The notes below the pieces were generated by a model. That model was given only the letters and a program-made list of their open reading frames with translations. It was not told the origin of the DNA and ran no database searches. Made by a program: the position numbers and the translations under genes. Positions 18,547 through 26,989 of a DNA stretch of 64,000 bases are shown here, in pieces; the stretch's first letter is position 1, and each line of letters starts with the position of its first letter. The stretch spans positions 1 through 64,000 of the forward strand of contig CADCTD010000070.1 of NCBI GenBank assembly GCA_902805545.1, in the 5' to 3' direction. Source of the stretch: an uncultured Craurococcus sp. Lineage in GTDB: Bacteria; Pseudomonadota; Alphaproteobacteria; Acetobacterales; Acetobacteraceae.

Positions 18547-18637
18547 CGCTCTTTCACTTGAGGCACGGCCGGTGGCAGCGCATGGTGCAGCCGATTCCCG
18601 GCCGGGCCGACGCCCGGGCGGATCACAGGAGTTGACG

Positions 18638-19324
18638 ATGCGACGGATTGGCGGATCGGCGGCGGCACTCGGCCTGGCCGCGCTGCTCGGAGGATGCGGC
18701 TGGGCGAACACGGCCAGCTACAAGGCCGTGAACGGCATGACCAATGCCGGCGCGGCCGTCGGCATGCCCTGGGGCCGCATGGACGCCAACCCTCCGGAGC
18801 AGAGCGACACCATCGCCCGCATCAGCGGCGATGTGCCGCCTTTGGCCTCGCTCCGCCCGGAGGAGGGCAATGTCTGGCCGGAGCAGGAAGGTCCGCGCGC
18901 CACGCTCGCCAATCCGGACGCGGCGATGCGCAACATCCCGACCTATCGCCCGGGCGAGCTCGACCGCATGTCGGCCCCGGCCGGCCGCTCCACCTGGCAG
19001 CCGACCGACCCGCCGCCGGTGCGCGCCGCGCCGCCCGGCCTCCGCGGCAGCTCCTCCCCGCCCCCGCCGCCGATCCAGCAGGTCGAGCCGCCGCGCGCGA
19101 ATGTCTACCAGCCGCCGCCCGGTGCCAATTCGCCGCCCCCCCGCCGGCTTGAGGGGCGGGTGATCCAGACGCCCTCCGGCCCGGTGACCGGCACCGGCGG
19201 CACCGACCGGGTGCAGAGCTACATCACCCCGGGCGGAGGCACCGGCACGCTGCACAACGACGGCAGCACCACCACCCTGATCGGCCCCAATGGTCAGGTG
19301 CAGACCATGCCGACGCCGCGCTGA
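18638..19324 (+). CDS. proline-rich lipoprotein, function unknown
   Basis: A 228-residue protein with a lipoprotein signal (MRRIGGSAAALGLAALLGGC; lipobox LGGC, lipidated Cys20), so probably membrane-anchored in the periplasm. Residues about 100-180 are low-complexity and proline-rich (runs of PPP). The C-terminal 45 residues are glycine/threonine-rich, with a repetitive look (GPVTGTGGT, PGGGTGTLHNDG, GPNGQVQTMPTP). The ATG at 18638 is preceded by a good site (ACAGGAG). moaD follows nine bases after its stop, so it may head that transcription unit. No family recognised. Confidence 0.75.
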   Translation: MRRIGGSAAALGLAALLGGCGWANTASYKAVNGMTNAGAAVGMPWGRMDANPPEQSDTIARISGDVPPLASLRPEEGNVWPEQEGPRATLANPDAAMRNIPTYRPGELDRMSAPAGRSTWQPTDPPPVRAAPPGLRGSSSPPPPPIQQVEPPRANVYQPPPGANSPPPRRLEGRVIQTPSGPVTGTGGTDRVQSYITPGGGTGTLHNDGSTTTLIGPNGQVQTMPTPR

Positions 19325-19333
19325 GGCCAATCG

Positions 19334-19585
19334 GTGCGGGTGCTCTACTTCGCCTGGGTGAGGCAGCGGGTCGGTGTGGCGGAGGAGGAGGTCTCGCCGC
19401 CGCCCGAGGTGCGGGACGTGGCCGGGCTGATCGACTGGCTCGCCGGGCGCAGCCCCGGCCATGCCGAGGCCTTCGCCAACCGCCCCGCGATACGTGCCGC
19501 CGTGAACCAGGATTTCGCCGGGCCTGGGCATCCGGTGGCGGCGGGGGATGAGATCGCCTTCTTCCCGCCGGTGACGGGCGGATGA
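19334..19585 (+). CDS. moaD: molybdopterin synthase sulfur carrier subunit
   Basis: An 83-residue ubiquitin-fold protein that, as a C-terminal thiocarboxylate, gives sulfur to precursor Z during molybdopterin synthesis. It starts at GTG (VRVLYFAWVRQRVGVAEEEV) and ends in the essential double glycine (FFPPVTGG). It overlaps moaE by four bases. It partners the product of the next gene, and its cofactor serves molybdoenzymes such as the formate dehydrogenase 12 kb downstream. Confidence 0.93.
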   Translation: MRVLYFAWVRQRVGVAEEEVSPPPEVRDVAGLIDWLAGRSPGHAEAFANRPAIRAAVNQDFAGPGHPVAAGDEIAFFPPVTGG

Positions 19586-20037
19586 CGCCGCGCATCGCCA
19601 TTCAGGAAGCGCCCTTCGACCTGGCTGCCGAGACGGCGCGGCTGACGGCGGGGCGGCGGGATGTCGGCGGGCTGGCAAGCTTCGTCGGCCTCTGCCGGGC
19701 GGATGACGGGCTGGCGGCGATGGTGCTGGAGCATTACCCCGGCATGACGGAGCGGGCGATCGCCCGCATCGCCGGGGAGGCCGCGGAGCGCTGGCCGCTG
19801 CTTGGGCTGACGGTGATCCACCGGGTCGGGCGGCTGGAGCCGGGGGCACCGATCGTGCTGGTGCTGACCGCCTCCGCCCATCGCACCGCGGCGCTCGAGA
19901 GCTGCGCCTTCATCATCGACTGGCTGAAGACCGGCGCGCCTTTCTGGAAGCGCGAGGAATTCGCGAGCGGCGCCGAGCGCTGGGTCGAGGCCAAGCCAGC
20001 CGACGATGCCGCAACGGCGCGCTGGACGCCGGCTTGA
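19582..20037 (+). CDS. moaE: molybdopterin synthase catalytic subunit
   Basis: A 151-residue MoaE-family protein. Recognisable elements are LASFVGLCRADDG (usually a FxGxvR-type strand), LEHYPGMTERAI, VIHRVGRLEPGAPIVLV, and the active-site stretch DWLKTGAPFWKREEF, whose lysines act on the substrate. Together with MoaD it converts precursor Z (cPMP) to molybdopterin in the cytosol. ATGA overlap with moaD. Confidence 0.94.
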   Translation: MTPRIAIQEAPFDLAAETARLTAGRRDVGGLASFVGLCRADDGLAAMVLEHYPGMTERAIARIAGEAAERWPLLGLTVIHRVGRLEPGAPIVLVLTASAHRTAALESCAFIIDWLKTGAPFWKREEFASGAERWVEAKPADDAATARWTPA

Positions 20038-20393
20038 CCCTCGGCCCGCTTGCGCGCGTGGAGCTGGTTTGCCACGACCTGGCGCGGCTGCGCGACTTCT
20101 ACGGGCGCGTGCTCGGCTTGCCGGTGACGGGGCCGGGCTTCGGCCTCGGGCCGGTGGCGCTGGTGCTGCGGCCGCGCGGCGATGTGCTCTTCCCCGCCGC
20201 CGCGGCTCCCGGAGAGCCGGCGACGCTGCTCGCCTTCCCGGTGGAGGATGCCGAGCTGGATCGCTGGCACCGGCGGATGCTGACACTCCGCATCGCCGTG
20301 CTGGATGCGCCGGGGCCGGCGGGGGCGCCGCCGCGGGTGATGCGGGTCGCCGACCCCGAGGGCAACCTCATCGAGCTTTTCGTCCCCGCGTGA
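20034..20393 (+). CDS. VOC-family protein
   Basis: A 119-residue single-domain vicinal oxygen chelate protein: the first module reads LARVELVCHDLARLRDFYGRVLGLPVTGPG (seen in parts), the second ends RVADPEGNLIELFVPA with the metal-ligand Glu. The only start keeping the N-terminal strand is a TTG at 20034 that overlaps the moaE stop, consistent with the overlapping gene chain here. Enzymatic role unknown. Confidence 0.75.
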   Translation: MTLGPLARVELVCHDLARLRDFYGRVLGLPVTGPGFGLGPVALVLRPRGDVLFPAAAAPGEPATLLAFPVEDAELDRWHRRMLTLRIAVLDAPGPAGAPPRVMRVADPEGNLIELFVPA

Positions 20394-21688
20394 GGCTGCT
20401 GCTCGGCGCGCTGGTGCTGACCTGGCCGTCGCTGCTCAACCGGTATCCGCTCGTCTTCAGCGACACCGGGGCCTTCCTGGCGCTGACCGTCGAGGGCTGG
20501 CCGGTATGGGACAAGCCGCCGGCCTATGGGCTCGCGCTGCAGGCCTTCCACTGGCGATGGACCCTGTGGGGGCCGCTGCTGGCGCAGGGGCTGTTGCTGT
20601 CCTGGCTCCTGCGGCGGGTGCAGCGGGCGGTATCGGGGCGGGAGGCGCATCTCCTGCTCTGCGCCGGGCTGGCAGCGGGGAGCGCGGCACCCTGGTTCGG
20701 CGCGCTGCTGATGCCGGACCTGCTGGCGCCGGTGCTGGTCCTGGCCGTGGCGCTGCTCGGCTTCGTCCCGCTCAGCGGGGGGGAGCGCGCCGGGTTGCAG
20801 GCGCTGGCGGCCTTTGCCGTGGCGGCGCACCCCTCGCACCTGCCGCTCGGCCTCGCCCTGGTGCTGGTCGTCGTGGCGCTGCGGGGGATGGCCTGGCGCT
20901 GCCTGCTGCCGGTCGGGCTGGCGGTGGGGCTGCTGGTCGCCGGGAACTGGGTGATGCACGGGCGGGCGGCGCTCTCGCCCCATGGCGCGGTCTTCCCGCT
21001 CGCCCGGCTGGTGGCGGATGGGCCGGCGGCGCGGACCATCGAGGCGCGTTGCCCGGCGGCCGGGTGGGCACTGTGCGCCTGGGCGGGGCGGCTGCCGGCC
21101 GACTCCGACGAGTTCCTGTGGGACGGGGATGGGCCGGTCTGGGGTTCGCCCGGAGGGCCGATCGCCCTGGCGCCGGAAGCGGCCGCCATCCTTCTGGAGA
21201 CGCTGCGGCGGGAGCCGCTCGGCGTGGCGCGGGCGGTGCTGGGGAATGGGTGGCGGCAGCTCCTGCGCAACCGGGTGGGGGATGTGCTGGGGCCGGAGAA
21301 CCTGGCCGGGTCGGTCGGCAAGCAGCTCGCGCTCGGCTTCCCCGAGGCGGAGCAGCGGCGCTTCACCGAGGGGCTGCAGGCGCGCGGGCTGCTGCGGATG
21401 ATGGCGGCGCCCTTCCTTGCCCTGCATCCGCTGGTGCTGCTGCTCGGCGCGGCGGGGACGGTGCTCGGCGGCTGGTGGGCCTGGCGGGTCGGGGACCGGG
21501 CGATGCTCGGGCTCGTCGCCTGCGTGCTGGCCGGGGTCGCGGCGAATGCGCTGGTGACGGGCGGGCTCTCCGGGCCGCATGACCGCTACGGGGCGCGCAT
21601 CGCCTGGCTGCTGCCGCTCGCCGCGCTGCTGGCGCTTCGGCCGGTGCCGAAGCATGCGGGCGGCGCGGAGGCGAAGCTTGGGGCATGA
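20390..21688 (+). CDS. polytopic membrane protein, possibly GT-C-fold
   Basis: A 432-residue protein with about nine to ten hydrophobic segments, a short N-terminal signal-like helix, and an aspartate-containing first loop (LLNRYPLVFSDTGAF). A longer non-membrane stretch at about residues 205-330 contains CAWAGRLPADSDEFLW, then helices resume. The layout (acidic residue in the first large loop, alternating helices) recalls GT-C glycosyltransferases, but no signature is decisive. The GTG start at 20390 overlaps the stop of the VOC gene, and its stop overlaps the TauE-type gene. Confidence 0.7.
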   Translation: MRLLLGALVLTWPSLLNRYPLVFSDTGAFLALTVEGWPVWDKPPAYGLALQAFHWRWTLWGPLLAQGLLLSWLLRRVQRAVSGREAHLLLCAGLAAGSAAPWFGALLMPDLLAPVLVLAVALLGFVPLSGGERAGLQALAAFAVAAHPSHLPLGLALVLVVVALRGMAWRCLLPVGLAVGLLVAGNWVMHGRAALSPHGAVFPLARLVADGPAARTIEARCPAAGWALCAWAGRLPADSDEFLWDGDGPVWGSPGGPIALAPEAAAILLETLRREPLGVARAVLGNGWRQLLRNRVGDVLGPENLAGSVGKQLALGFPEAEQRRFTEGLQARGLLRMMAAPFLALHPLVLLLGAAGTVLGGWWAWRVGDRAMLGLVACVLAGVAANALVTGGLSGPHDRYGARIAWLLPLAALLALRPVPKHAGGAEAKLGA

Positions 21689-22431
21689 CCCTGCTTCTCG
21701 ATGCGCTGCCGGTCGCCGGCGCCTTCCTCCTCGCCGGCTTCGTCAAGGGCGTCGCCGGCTTCGGCCTGCCGACTGTCACCCTCGGCCTGCTCGCCCTCAC
21801 CCGGCCGCTGCCGGATGCCATGGCGCTGATGCTGGTGCCGGCGCTCGCAACCAATCTTTGGCAGGCCCTCGCCGGGCCGCATCTGGGGGCCGCACTGCGC
21901 CGGCTCTGGCCCTTCCTGCTGATGGCGGGGATCGGGGCGCTGGCGGGGACGGGCATCCTCGCGCGGTCGGATGCGGTGTTGCTGTCCGGGCTGCTTGGGC
22001 TGCTGCTGGTGGCCTCGGCGGCGCTGTCGCTCTCCGGCTGGCCGGTGCCGCCGCCGGGGCCGCGACGGGAGCCCTGGGTGTCGCCGGCGATGGGCCTCGC
22101 CTCGGGCATGGTGACGGGGATGACGGGCAGCTTCCTGATGCCGGCGGCGCCCTACCTCGTCGCGCTGCGGCTGCCGCCGGGGGAGTTCATCCAGGGCTTC
22201 GGGCTCGGGGTCGTGGTGGCGACGGGGGCGCTGGCGATCGGCCTCGCGGGCGGCGGGCTGCTGCCGGCGGAGCTCGGCCTCGCCTCGCTGGCCGGTGTGG
22301 TACCGGCCTTCCTCGGCATGGCCGCCGGGCAGCGGCTCCGCCAGCGGATGGCGGAGGCGCGGTTCCGCAAGGTGGTGCAGGCGGCGCTCGGGCTGCTCGG
22401 GCTCTACCTGGCGCTGAAGGCCTTCACCTGA
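21685..22431 (+). CDS. sulfite exporter TauE/SafE family permease
   Basis: A 248-residue membrane protein with about eight helices in two similar halves, each beginning with the family's glycine-rich helix (AGFVKGVAGFGLPTVTLGLL and SGMVTGMTGSFLMPAAPYL). The family exports small sulfur or organic anions such as sulfite or sulfoacetate; the substrate is unproven. It ends the overlapping chain moaD-moaE-VOC-membrane protein-TauE. Its 3' end overlaps the convergent acyl-CoA ligase by eight bases. Confidence 0.85.
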   Translation: MTLLLDALPVAGAFLLAGFVKGVAGFGLPTVTLGLLALTRPLPDAMALMLVPALATNLWQALAGPHLGAALRRLWPFLLMAGIGALAGTGILARSDAVLLSGLLGLLLVASAALSLSGWPVPPPGPRREPWVSPAMGLASGMVTGMTGSFLMPAAPYLVALRLPPGEFIQGFGLGVVVATGALAIGLAGGGLLPAELGLASLAGVVPAFLGMAAGQRLRQRMAEARFRKVVQAALGLLGLYLALKAFT

Positions 22432-23953
22432 GGCGCCGGCGCAGCTCCGCCTTGGCGATCTTCTCGAGCGTCGCCCGCGGCATGTCCTCGACCACCAGCA
22501 CCTCGCGCGGCGCCTTGAAGTCGGCGAGCGCGGCGCGGCAGGCGGCGATCACCGCCTCCGGCAGCGCTGCGGCATCGGCGCCCGCGGCGAGGGTGACGAA
22601 GGCGACGGGCACCTCGTCCAGCATCGGATGCGGGCGGCCGACTACGGCCGCCTCGCGCACGCCGGGCACGCCGAGCACCACCCGCTCGATCTCCGAGGCG
22701 GCGACATTCTCGGCGCCGACCTTGAGCATGTCCTTGGCGCGGTCGGCGAACTGGATGGAGCCGTCCTCGAGCAGGGTCACGAGGTCGCCGGTGGCGAACC
22801 AGCCCTCGGCGTCGAAGGCGGCGGCGGTCGCCGCCGGGTCGTGCAGGTATTCGAGAAACATGGAAACCCCGCGCACGCCGCGGCAGAAGAGCGCGCCGGT
22901 CTCGCCCGGGGCGACCGGGCTGCCATCCTCGCGGAGGATACGGATGTCGTATTCCGGCGCGGCGCGGCCGATGGCGCCCGGGCGGTTCGGCACATGCAAG
23001 CCGCCGACGATGCCGTGGCTGATCGTCTCCGTCATGCCCCACCAGCCGATCCCCGGCACACCGAGGCGCGCCGCCGCCGGCGGGTCGGAGGTGGCGAAGC
23101 CGAACATTCGCAGGTGATGGCCAGGCGGGATCTCGCCCTCCAGCACTGCGCGGAGCGAGAACCAGATGAAGGAGACCCAAGTGGTGCGGTGGCGCAGCGC
23201 CACCGGCCAGAAGCGGCTGGTCGACCATTTGGGCTGCAGCACCACCGTCCCGCCCGCCCAGAGCGTCGCCAGCATGGAATAGCCGAGCGCATTGGCGTGG
23301 AAGAGCGGCAGGTAGACCTGGTGGACATCCTCCGGCCCCAGCCCCTCATGCGCGGCATTCACCCGCGCGGCCCAGAGCGCATTGGCATGGGTCCAGACCA
23401 CGCCCTTGGGGCGGGAGGTGGTGCCGGAGGTGTAGAGGACGGAGAGCGGCCGCTCCGGCTCCGGCGCCCGGCGCGTCCGGCCAGCCTCCCCGGCAGAAAG
23501 CGAGGCCCAGTCGGCGGTGCCGGTGATGGCGATCCAGCGGAGGCCGGGCGCGGCGGCCTCGACGAGCGCCGCCATGCCCGGCTGCGTGATGGCGGCGACG
23601 CTGCGGGAATGCGTGGCGAAATAGGCGAACTCGTCCTCCGCCGCGCGCGTGTTGGTCAGCACCGCGATGGCGCCGAGCTCGGCGAGGGCGAAATAGGCGA
23701 GCAGGATCTCCGGCGCATTCTCGTGGTGGACGAGGACCGGGTCGCCGGGGCCGATGCCGCGCCGCGCCAGCCCGGCGGCGAGGCGCCCGACCTCGGCATG
23801 GAAGCGCGCGTAGCTCCACACCTCCTCCGGCCCCTCGGCCGGGGCCCAGACCAGGAAGGGGTGGCCGCCCCGCTGCCGCGCCTTGGCGGCGAGCAGCCAG
23901 GGCAGGTCCATCCCCGCGAAGGGCCCCGGCATGCCGTGCTGGAATCCCGCCAT
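22424..23953 (-). CDS. AMP-forming acyl-CoA synthetase (CaiC-like)
   Basis: A 509-residue adenylate-forming ligase that activates a carboxylic acid as acyl-AMP and then acyl-CoA. The phosphate loop is SVLYTSGTTSRPKGVVW; the adenine motif region reads GIGWWGMTETISHG; GWFATGDLVTLLEDG and the hinge/A8 FADRAKDMLKVGAENV follow; the C-terminal catalytic lysine is in TLEKIAKAEL. Closest in style to crotonobetaine/carnitine-CoA ligases and other medium/short-acid ligases. The substrate cannot be read from sequence. Confidence 0.88.
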   Translation of the reverse strand: MAGFQHGMPGPFAGMDLPWLLAAKARQRGGHPFLVWAPAEGPEEVWSYARFHAEVGRLAAGLARRGIGPGDPVLVHHENAPEILLAYFALAELGAIAVLTNTRAAEDEFAYFATHSRSVAAITQPGMAALVEAAAPGLRWIAITGTADWASLSAGEAGRTRRAPEPERPLSVLYTSGTTSRPKGVVWTHANALWAARVNAAHEGLGPEDVHQVYLPLFHANALGYSMLATLWAGGTVVLQPKWSTSRFWPVALRHRTTWVSFIWFSLRAVLEGEIPPGHHLRMFGFATSDPPAAARLGVPGIGWWGMTETISHGIVGGLHVPNRPGAIGRAAPEYDIRILREDGSPVAPGETGALFCRGVRGVSMFLEYLHDPAATAAAFDAEGWFATGDLVTLLEDGSIQFADRAKDMLKVGAENVAASEIERVVLGVPGVREAAVVGRPHPMLDEVPVAFVTLAAGADAAALPEAVIAACRAALADFKAPREVLVVEDMPRATLEKIAKAELRRRLR

Positions 23954-23987
23954 CGCATCCCCTCACCCATCCGTTGCGGGAAGGATG

Positions 23988-24566
23988 TCAGCCCCGCAGC
24001 ACCGGCACCAGGGAGAGCAGGAGGAGCGCCGCCATCGCCCGGTTGAACCAGCGAAGCGCCGCCGGGCTGCGCAGCAGCCGCGCCGCCCCGAGGCCGACCA
24101 GGGCCCAGAGATAGAGGCTGGCGAAGGCCGCCAGGGCGAAGATCGCCGCCAGCAGCAGCGAGGCGCCATAGGCGAGGATGGCCGCCCCGGCGATGATCCA
24201 GGCCTTCGGGTTCACCCATTGGAAGAGCGCGGCCTGCAGCAGGGTCATCGGCCGGCCGCGCGCCTCGGCGCCGGCCTCGGGCGGGGCCGCGCTGGCGATC
24301 TTCCAGGCGAGCCAGACCATCCAGGCTGCGCCGAGCCAGCGCAGCGCCGCCTGGAGGGCGGGCGAGGCGGCCAGCACCTCGCCCGCTCCGAGCGCCACCA
24401 GGACCAGCATCGCCGGGAAGCCGAGCGAGACGCCGAGCATGTGCGGCAGGCTCCGCCGCAGGCCGAAATTCACCGCCGAGGCGGCGACCATGGCGTTGTT
24501 CGGCCCCGGCGTCGCCGACATCGCCACGGCGAAGCCGGTGGCCGAGAGCAGCCAGGCGAGGTCCAT
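23988..24566 (-). CDS. LysE-family amino acid exporter
   Basis: A 192-residue protein with five to six helices. It begins with the family hallmark (GFAVAMSATPGPNNAMVAAS, the TPGP loop near residue 18), then SLPHMLGVSLGFPAMLVLV; WVNPKAWIIAGA is the typical second signature. LysE/RhtB proteins export amino acids or homoserine lactones. It lies 16 bases downstream of ilvE, so it may be co-transcribed and drain excess branched-chain amino acids; that is inference from position. Confidence 0.88.
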   Translation of the reverse strand: MDLAWLLSATGFAVAMSATPGPNNAMVAASAVNFGLRRSLPHMLGVSLGFPAMLVLVALGAGEVLAASPALQAALRWLGAAWMVWLAWKIASAAPPEAGAEARGRPMTLLQAALFQWVNPKAWIIAGAAILAYGASLLLAAIFALAAFASLYLWALVGLGAARLLRSPAALRWFNRAMAALLLLSLVPVLRG

Positions 24567-24582
24567 GGCGCGCCTTCCCCGC

Positions 24583-25485
24583 CTAGGCGCCGCTCTTGGC
24601 GACCTGCTCCGGGCTCAGCCGCACCAACGCCTCGTAGTCGGTCATCAGCATGCGGGTGATGTCGCCGGGCGTGTAGGCGATGCCGGCGATCTCGCGCACC
24701 GGCGTCACCTCGGCCGCGGTGCCGGCGAGGAAGACCTCGGAGGCGTCGCGCAGCTCATCGGGGCGGATGGTGCGCTCCACCACCTTCACCTGCCGCTTGC
24801 GGGCGAGGCCCATGACGGTGCGGCGGGTGATGCCGTCGAGGAAGCAGACCGGCTTCGGCGTGTGCAGCTCGCCGCCCATGTTGAAGAAGATGTTGGCGCC
24901 GGTCGCCTCGGCCACGTCGCCCTTGTAGTCGAGCATCAGCGCGTCGTCGAAGCCCTCGTCGGACGCGGCATGCTTCGACATGGTGCCGATCATGTAGAGG
25001 CCGGCGGCCTTGGAGGCGGTCGGCGCGGTGTCCGGCGCCGGGCGCCGCCACTTGGCCATGGCGAGGCGGACGCCGGCCATGCGCTGCTCCACCCCGAAAT
25101 AGGCGCCCCATTCCCAGGCGGCGATGGCGAGATGGGTTTTGTTGAGCCGCGCCGCGACGCCCATCTCCTCCGAGCCGCGCCAGGCGATCGGGCGCACATA
25201 GGCATCGGTGAAGCCGTTCCGCGCCACCGCCTCCTGGCAGGCGGCGTCGATCTGCTCGGCGGTGTAGGGGATCTCGAAGCCGAGGATGCGGGCGGAGGCG
25301 ATCAGCCGCTCGGTATGCTCCCGCAGCTTGAAGATATTCCCCGAATAGGCCCTCTCGCCCTCGAACACGGCGCTGGCATAGTGCAGCCCATGCGAGAGGA
25401 CATGCAGCCTGGCATCCCGCCAGGGGAGGAACTCCCCGTCCCACCAGATCCAGCCATCCCGGTCGTCGTAAGGAATGAGTGCCAT
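24583..25485 (-). CDS. ilvE: branched-chain amino acid aminotransferase
   Basis: A PLP enzyme for the last step of Leu/Ile/Val synthesis; 300 residues. N-terminal WWDGEFLPWRDARLHVLSHG and ASAVFEGERAY are family motifs; the PLP lysine is in DALMLDYKGDVAEATGAN; FLDGITRRTVMGLAR follows. The ATG at 25483-25485 is chosen for family length; an open extension upstream overlaps the likely promoter. A strong sigma-70-like promoter sits at 25528-25555, divergent from the MarR-type regulator gene, suggesting control by that regulator. Confidence 0.93.
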   Translation of the reverse strand: MALIPYDDRDGWIWWDGEFLPWRDARLHVLSHGLHYASAVFEGERAYSGNIFKLREHTERLIASARILGFEIPYTAEQIDAACQEAVARNGFTDAYVRPIAWRGSEEMGVAARLNKTHLAIAAWEWGAYFGVEQRMAGVRLAMAKWRRPAPDTAPTASKAAGLYMIGTMSKHAASDEGFDDALMLDYKGDVAEATGANIFFNMGGELHTPKPVCFLDGITRRTVMGLARKRQVKVVERTIRPDELRDASEVFLAGTAAEVTPVREIAGIAYTPGDITRMLMTDYEALVRLSPEQVAKSGA

Positions 25486-25527
25486 AACCGCGTACCTCCG
25501 CAATATCCTTGCTTGCAGCCAGGACAG

Positions 25528-25555
25528 GTTAGAATGATCGGGAAAAATGTGTCAA
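25528..25555 (-). promoter_or_regulatory. ilvE: sigma-70-type promoter of ilvE
   Basis: Read on the minus strand: TTGACA (25555-25550), a 16-base spacer, then TCTAAC (25533-25528; 4/6 to TATAAT). The -35 is a perfect consensus in one of the few AT-rich stretches of the window. Transcription would begin about 25520, giving an untranslated leader of roughly 35 bases before the ilvE ATG. Confidence 0.6.
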
Positions 25556-25565
25556 TGTTACTGAC
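25551..25565. promoter_or_regulatory. possible operator overlapping the ilvE -35
   Basis: GTCAATGTTACTGAC has 4-bp inverted arms (GTCA/TGAC) plus a central T-A pair and covers the -35 box of the ilvE promoter while lying 33 bases before the divergent MarR-family gene. Position suits repression or autoregulation by that protein; no binding motif is known to me for it. Confidence 0.3.
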
Positions 25566-25597
25566 CAAAACCGTCGCGAGAAGAGCGCATAGCTGCC

Positions 25598-26197
25598 ATG
25601 CCGGACACAGCTGACGCCCCGCCGACCGCCGCGCCCATGGGCGCCGGGCGCAACCTGCTTTTCCTCCGGGAGGAGGAGCTGCGGCTCGCCCAGGACCTGC
25701 TCTTCTTCGGCTATCGCGACTTCACCGCGGGGGCGGACCAGATCCTCGCGGAGCTCGACATGGGCCGGGCGCATCACCGGGTGCTGCATTTCGTCGGCCG
25801 GCGCCCGGGGATCACGGTCGGCGACCTGCTCGGCATCCTCGGCATCACCAAGCAGTCGCTCGGACGGGTGCTGACGCCGCTGGTCGACGAGGGCTATGTG
25901 CTGCAGGCGCCCGGGCGGAACGACCGGCGGCAGCGCCTGCTCTCGCTGACGCCGAAGGGCGAGGCGCTGGAGCGGCGGCTCTTCGAGCGGCAGCGGGAAT
26001 GGGTGATGCGCGCCTACCGCGAGGCCGGCCCCGTCGCCGTCGAGGGCTTCCGCCGCGTGATGCGCGGGCTGATGGGGCCGGAGGCGCGCAGCCAGCTCGA
26101 ACGGCTGGAGCAGCGCCCGCGCCCCGCCGCCGGGCGGCCGGCGGCCGCACCTTCCCCTGGAGCCCCCGTCACCACAGATTGGCCGGGGACCGGCTGA
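25598..26197 (+). CDS. MarR-family transcriptional regulator (PetP-like)
   Basis: A 199-residue winged-helix regulator. The DNA-binding part reads VLHFVGRRPGITVGDLLGIL, then GITKQSLGRVLTPLVDEGYV (recognition helix) and the wing PGRNDRRQRLLSLTPKGEAL. The C-terminal 40 residues are a proline/alanine-rich tail unusual for MarR proteins. The following gene is an OmpR-type response regulator, the same order as petP-petR of Rhodobacter capsulatus, so it is probably the PetP counterpart. It diverges from ilvE with a shared 112-base control region. Confidence 0.87.
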   Translation: MPDTADAPPTAAPMGAGRNLLFLREEELRLAQDLLFFGYRDFTAGADQILAELDMGRAHHRVLHFVGRRPGITVGDLLGILGITKQSLGRVLTPLVDEGYVLQAPGRNDRRQRLLSLTPKGEALERRLFERQREWVMRAYREAGPVAVEGFRRVMRGLMGPEARSQLERLEQRPRPAAGRPAAAPSPGAPVTTDWPGTG

Positions 26198-26232
26198 CGC
26201 CCCCCGGCCCCGACTGAGGAGGAATGCCCGCG

Positions 26233-26946
26233 ATGCCTGCCGAGGCCACCACCGCCGACAACGCCCATCTGCTCGTGGTGGATGACGATGCGCGGCTGCG
26301 GGCGCTGCTGCAGCGTTTCCTGTCCGACCAGGGCTTCCGCGTCAGCGTCGCCGCCGATGCCGCCGCCGCCCGCGCCCAGCTCGCCGCCGTCGCCTTCGAC
26401 CTGATGGTGCTCGACGTGATGATGCCGGGCGAATCGGGGCTGGAGCTGGTCGAGTCGCTGCGCCGCGAAGGCAAGGACGTGCCGGTGCTGATGCTGACGG
26501 CGCGCGGCGGGCCGGAGGACCGCGTCGCCGGATTCGAGATGGGCGCCGACGACTACCTGGCGAAGCCCTTCGAGCCGCGCGAGCTGGCCTTGCGCATCCG
26601 CACCATCCTCCGCCGCGTGGCGCCGCCGGTGCAGCCGCTGGCCGCGGCGCCCGTCCAGCTCGGCATGCGCTGGTTCGATGCCGAGCGCTCCGAGCTGCGC
26701 GGGCCGGAGGGCACGGTGCGGCTGACCGGGGGCGAGGCGGCGCTGCTCGACGCCCTCGCCCGCCGCGCCGGCGAGGTGCTGAGCCGCGAGGAGATCGCCG
26801 CGGCCCTCGGCACGCCGGAGGCCGGCGAGCGCGCGATCGACGTGCAGGTGACGCGGCTGCGGCGGAAGATCGAGCCCGATCCGCGCGAGCCGCGCTACCT
26901 CCATACCGTGCGGCACCGCGGCTACGTGCTGCGGCCGGGGCCCTGA
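26233..26946 (+). CDS. OmpR/PetR-type response regulator
   Basis: A 237-residue two-component regulator. The receiver domain has the acidic pocket (HLLVVDDDARLR), phospho-acceptor D61 in FDLMVLDVMMPGESG, Thr in MLTARGG and Lys in DDYLAKPFEPREL. The C-terminal winged helix ends IDVQVTRLRRKIEPDPREPRYLHTVRHRGYVL (seen in parts), the OmpR/PhoB class. The ATG at 26233 is favoured because AGGAGG lies 10 bases upstream; an ATG at 26224 is only one base from that site. The histidine kinase follows 43 bases later and is its likely partner. Confidence 0.92.
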   Translation: MPAEATTADNAHLLVVDDDARLRALLQRFLSDQGFRVSVAADAAAARAQLAAVAFDLMVLDVMMPGESGLELVESLRREGKDVPVLMLTARGGPEDRVAGFEMGADDYLAKPFEPRELALRIRTILRRVAPPVQPLAAAPVQLGMRWFDAERSELRGPEGTVRLTGGEAALLDALARRAGEVLSREEIAAALGTPEAGERAIDVQVTRLRRKIEPDPREPRYLHTVRHRGYVLRPGP

Positions 26947-26989
26947 CGATGAACAGGCGATCCAGCCATCCCGCTCGGGAGCCGAGCTG

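Noticed and set aside
19025-19320. Proline-rich and Gly/Thr-rich end of the lipoprotein as a CRISPR or DNA repeat array
   Set aside because: The repeats are short, imperfect and in frame with the protein; no regular repeat-spacer structure is seen anywhere in the window.
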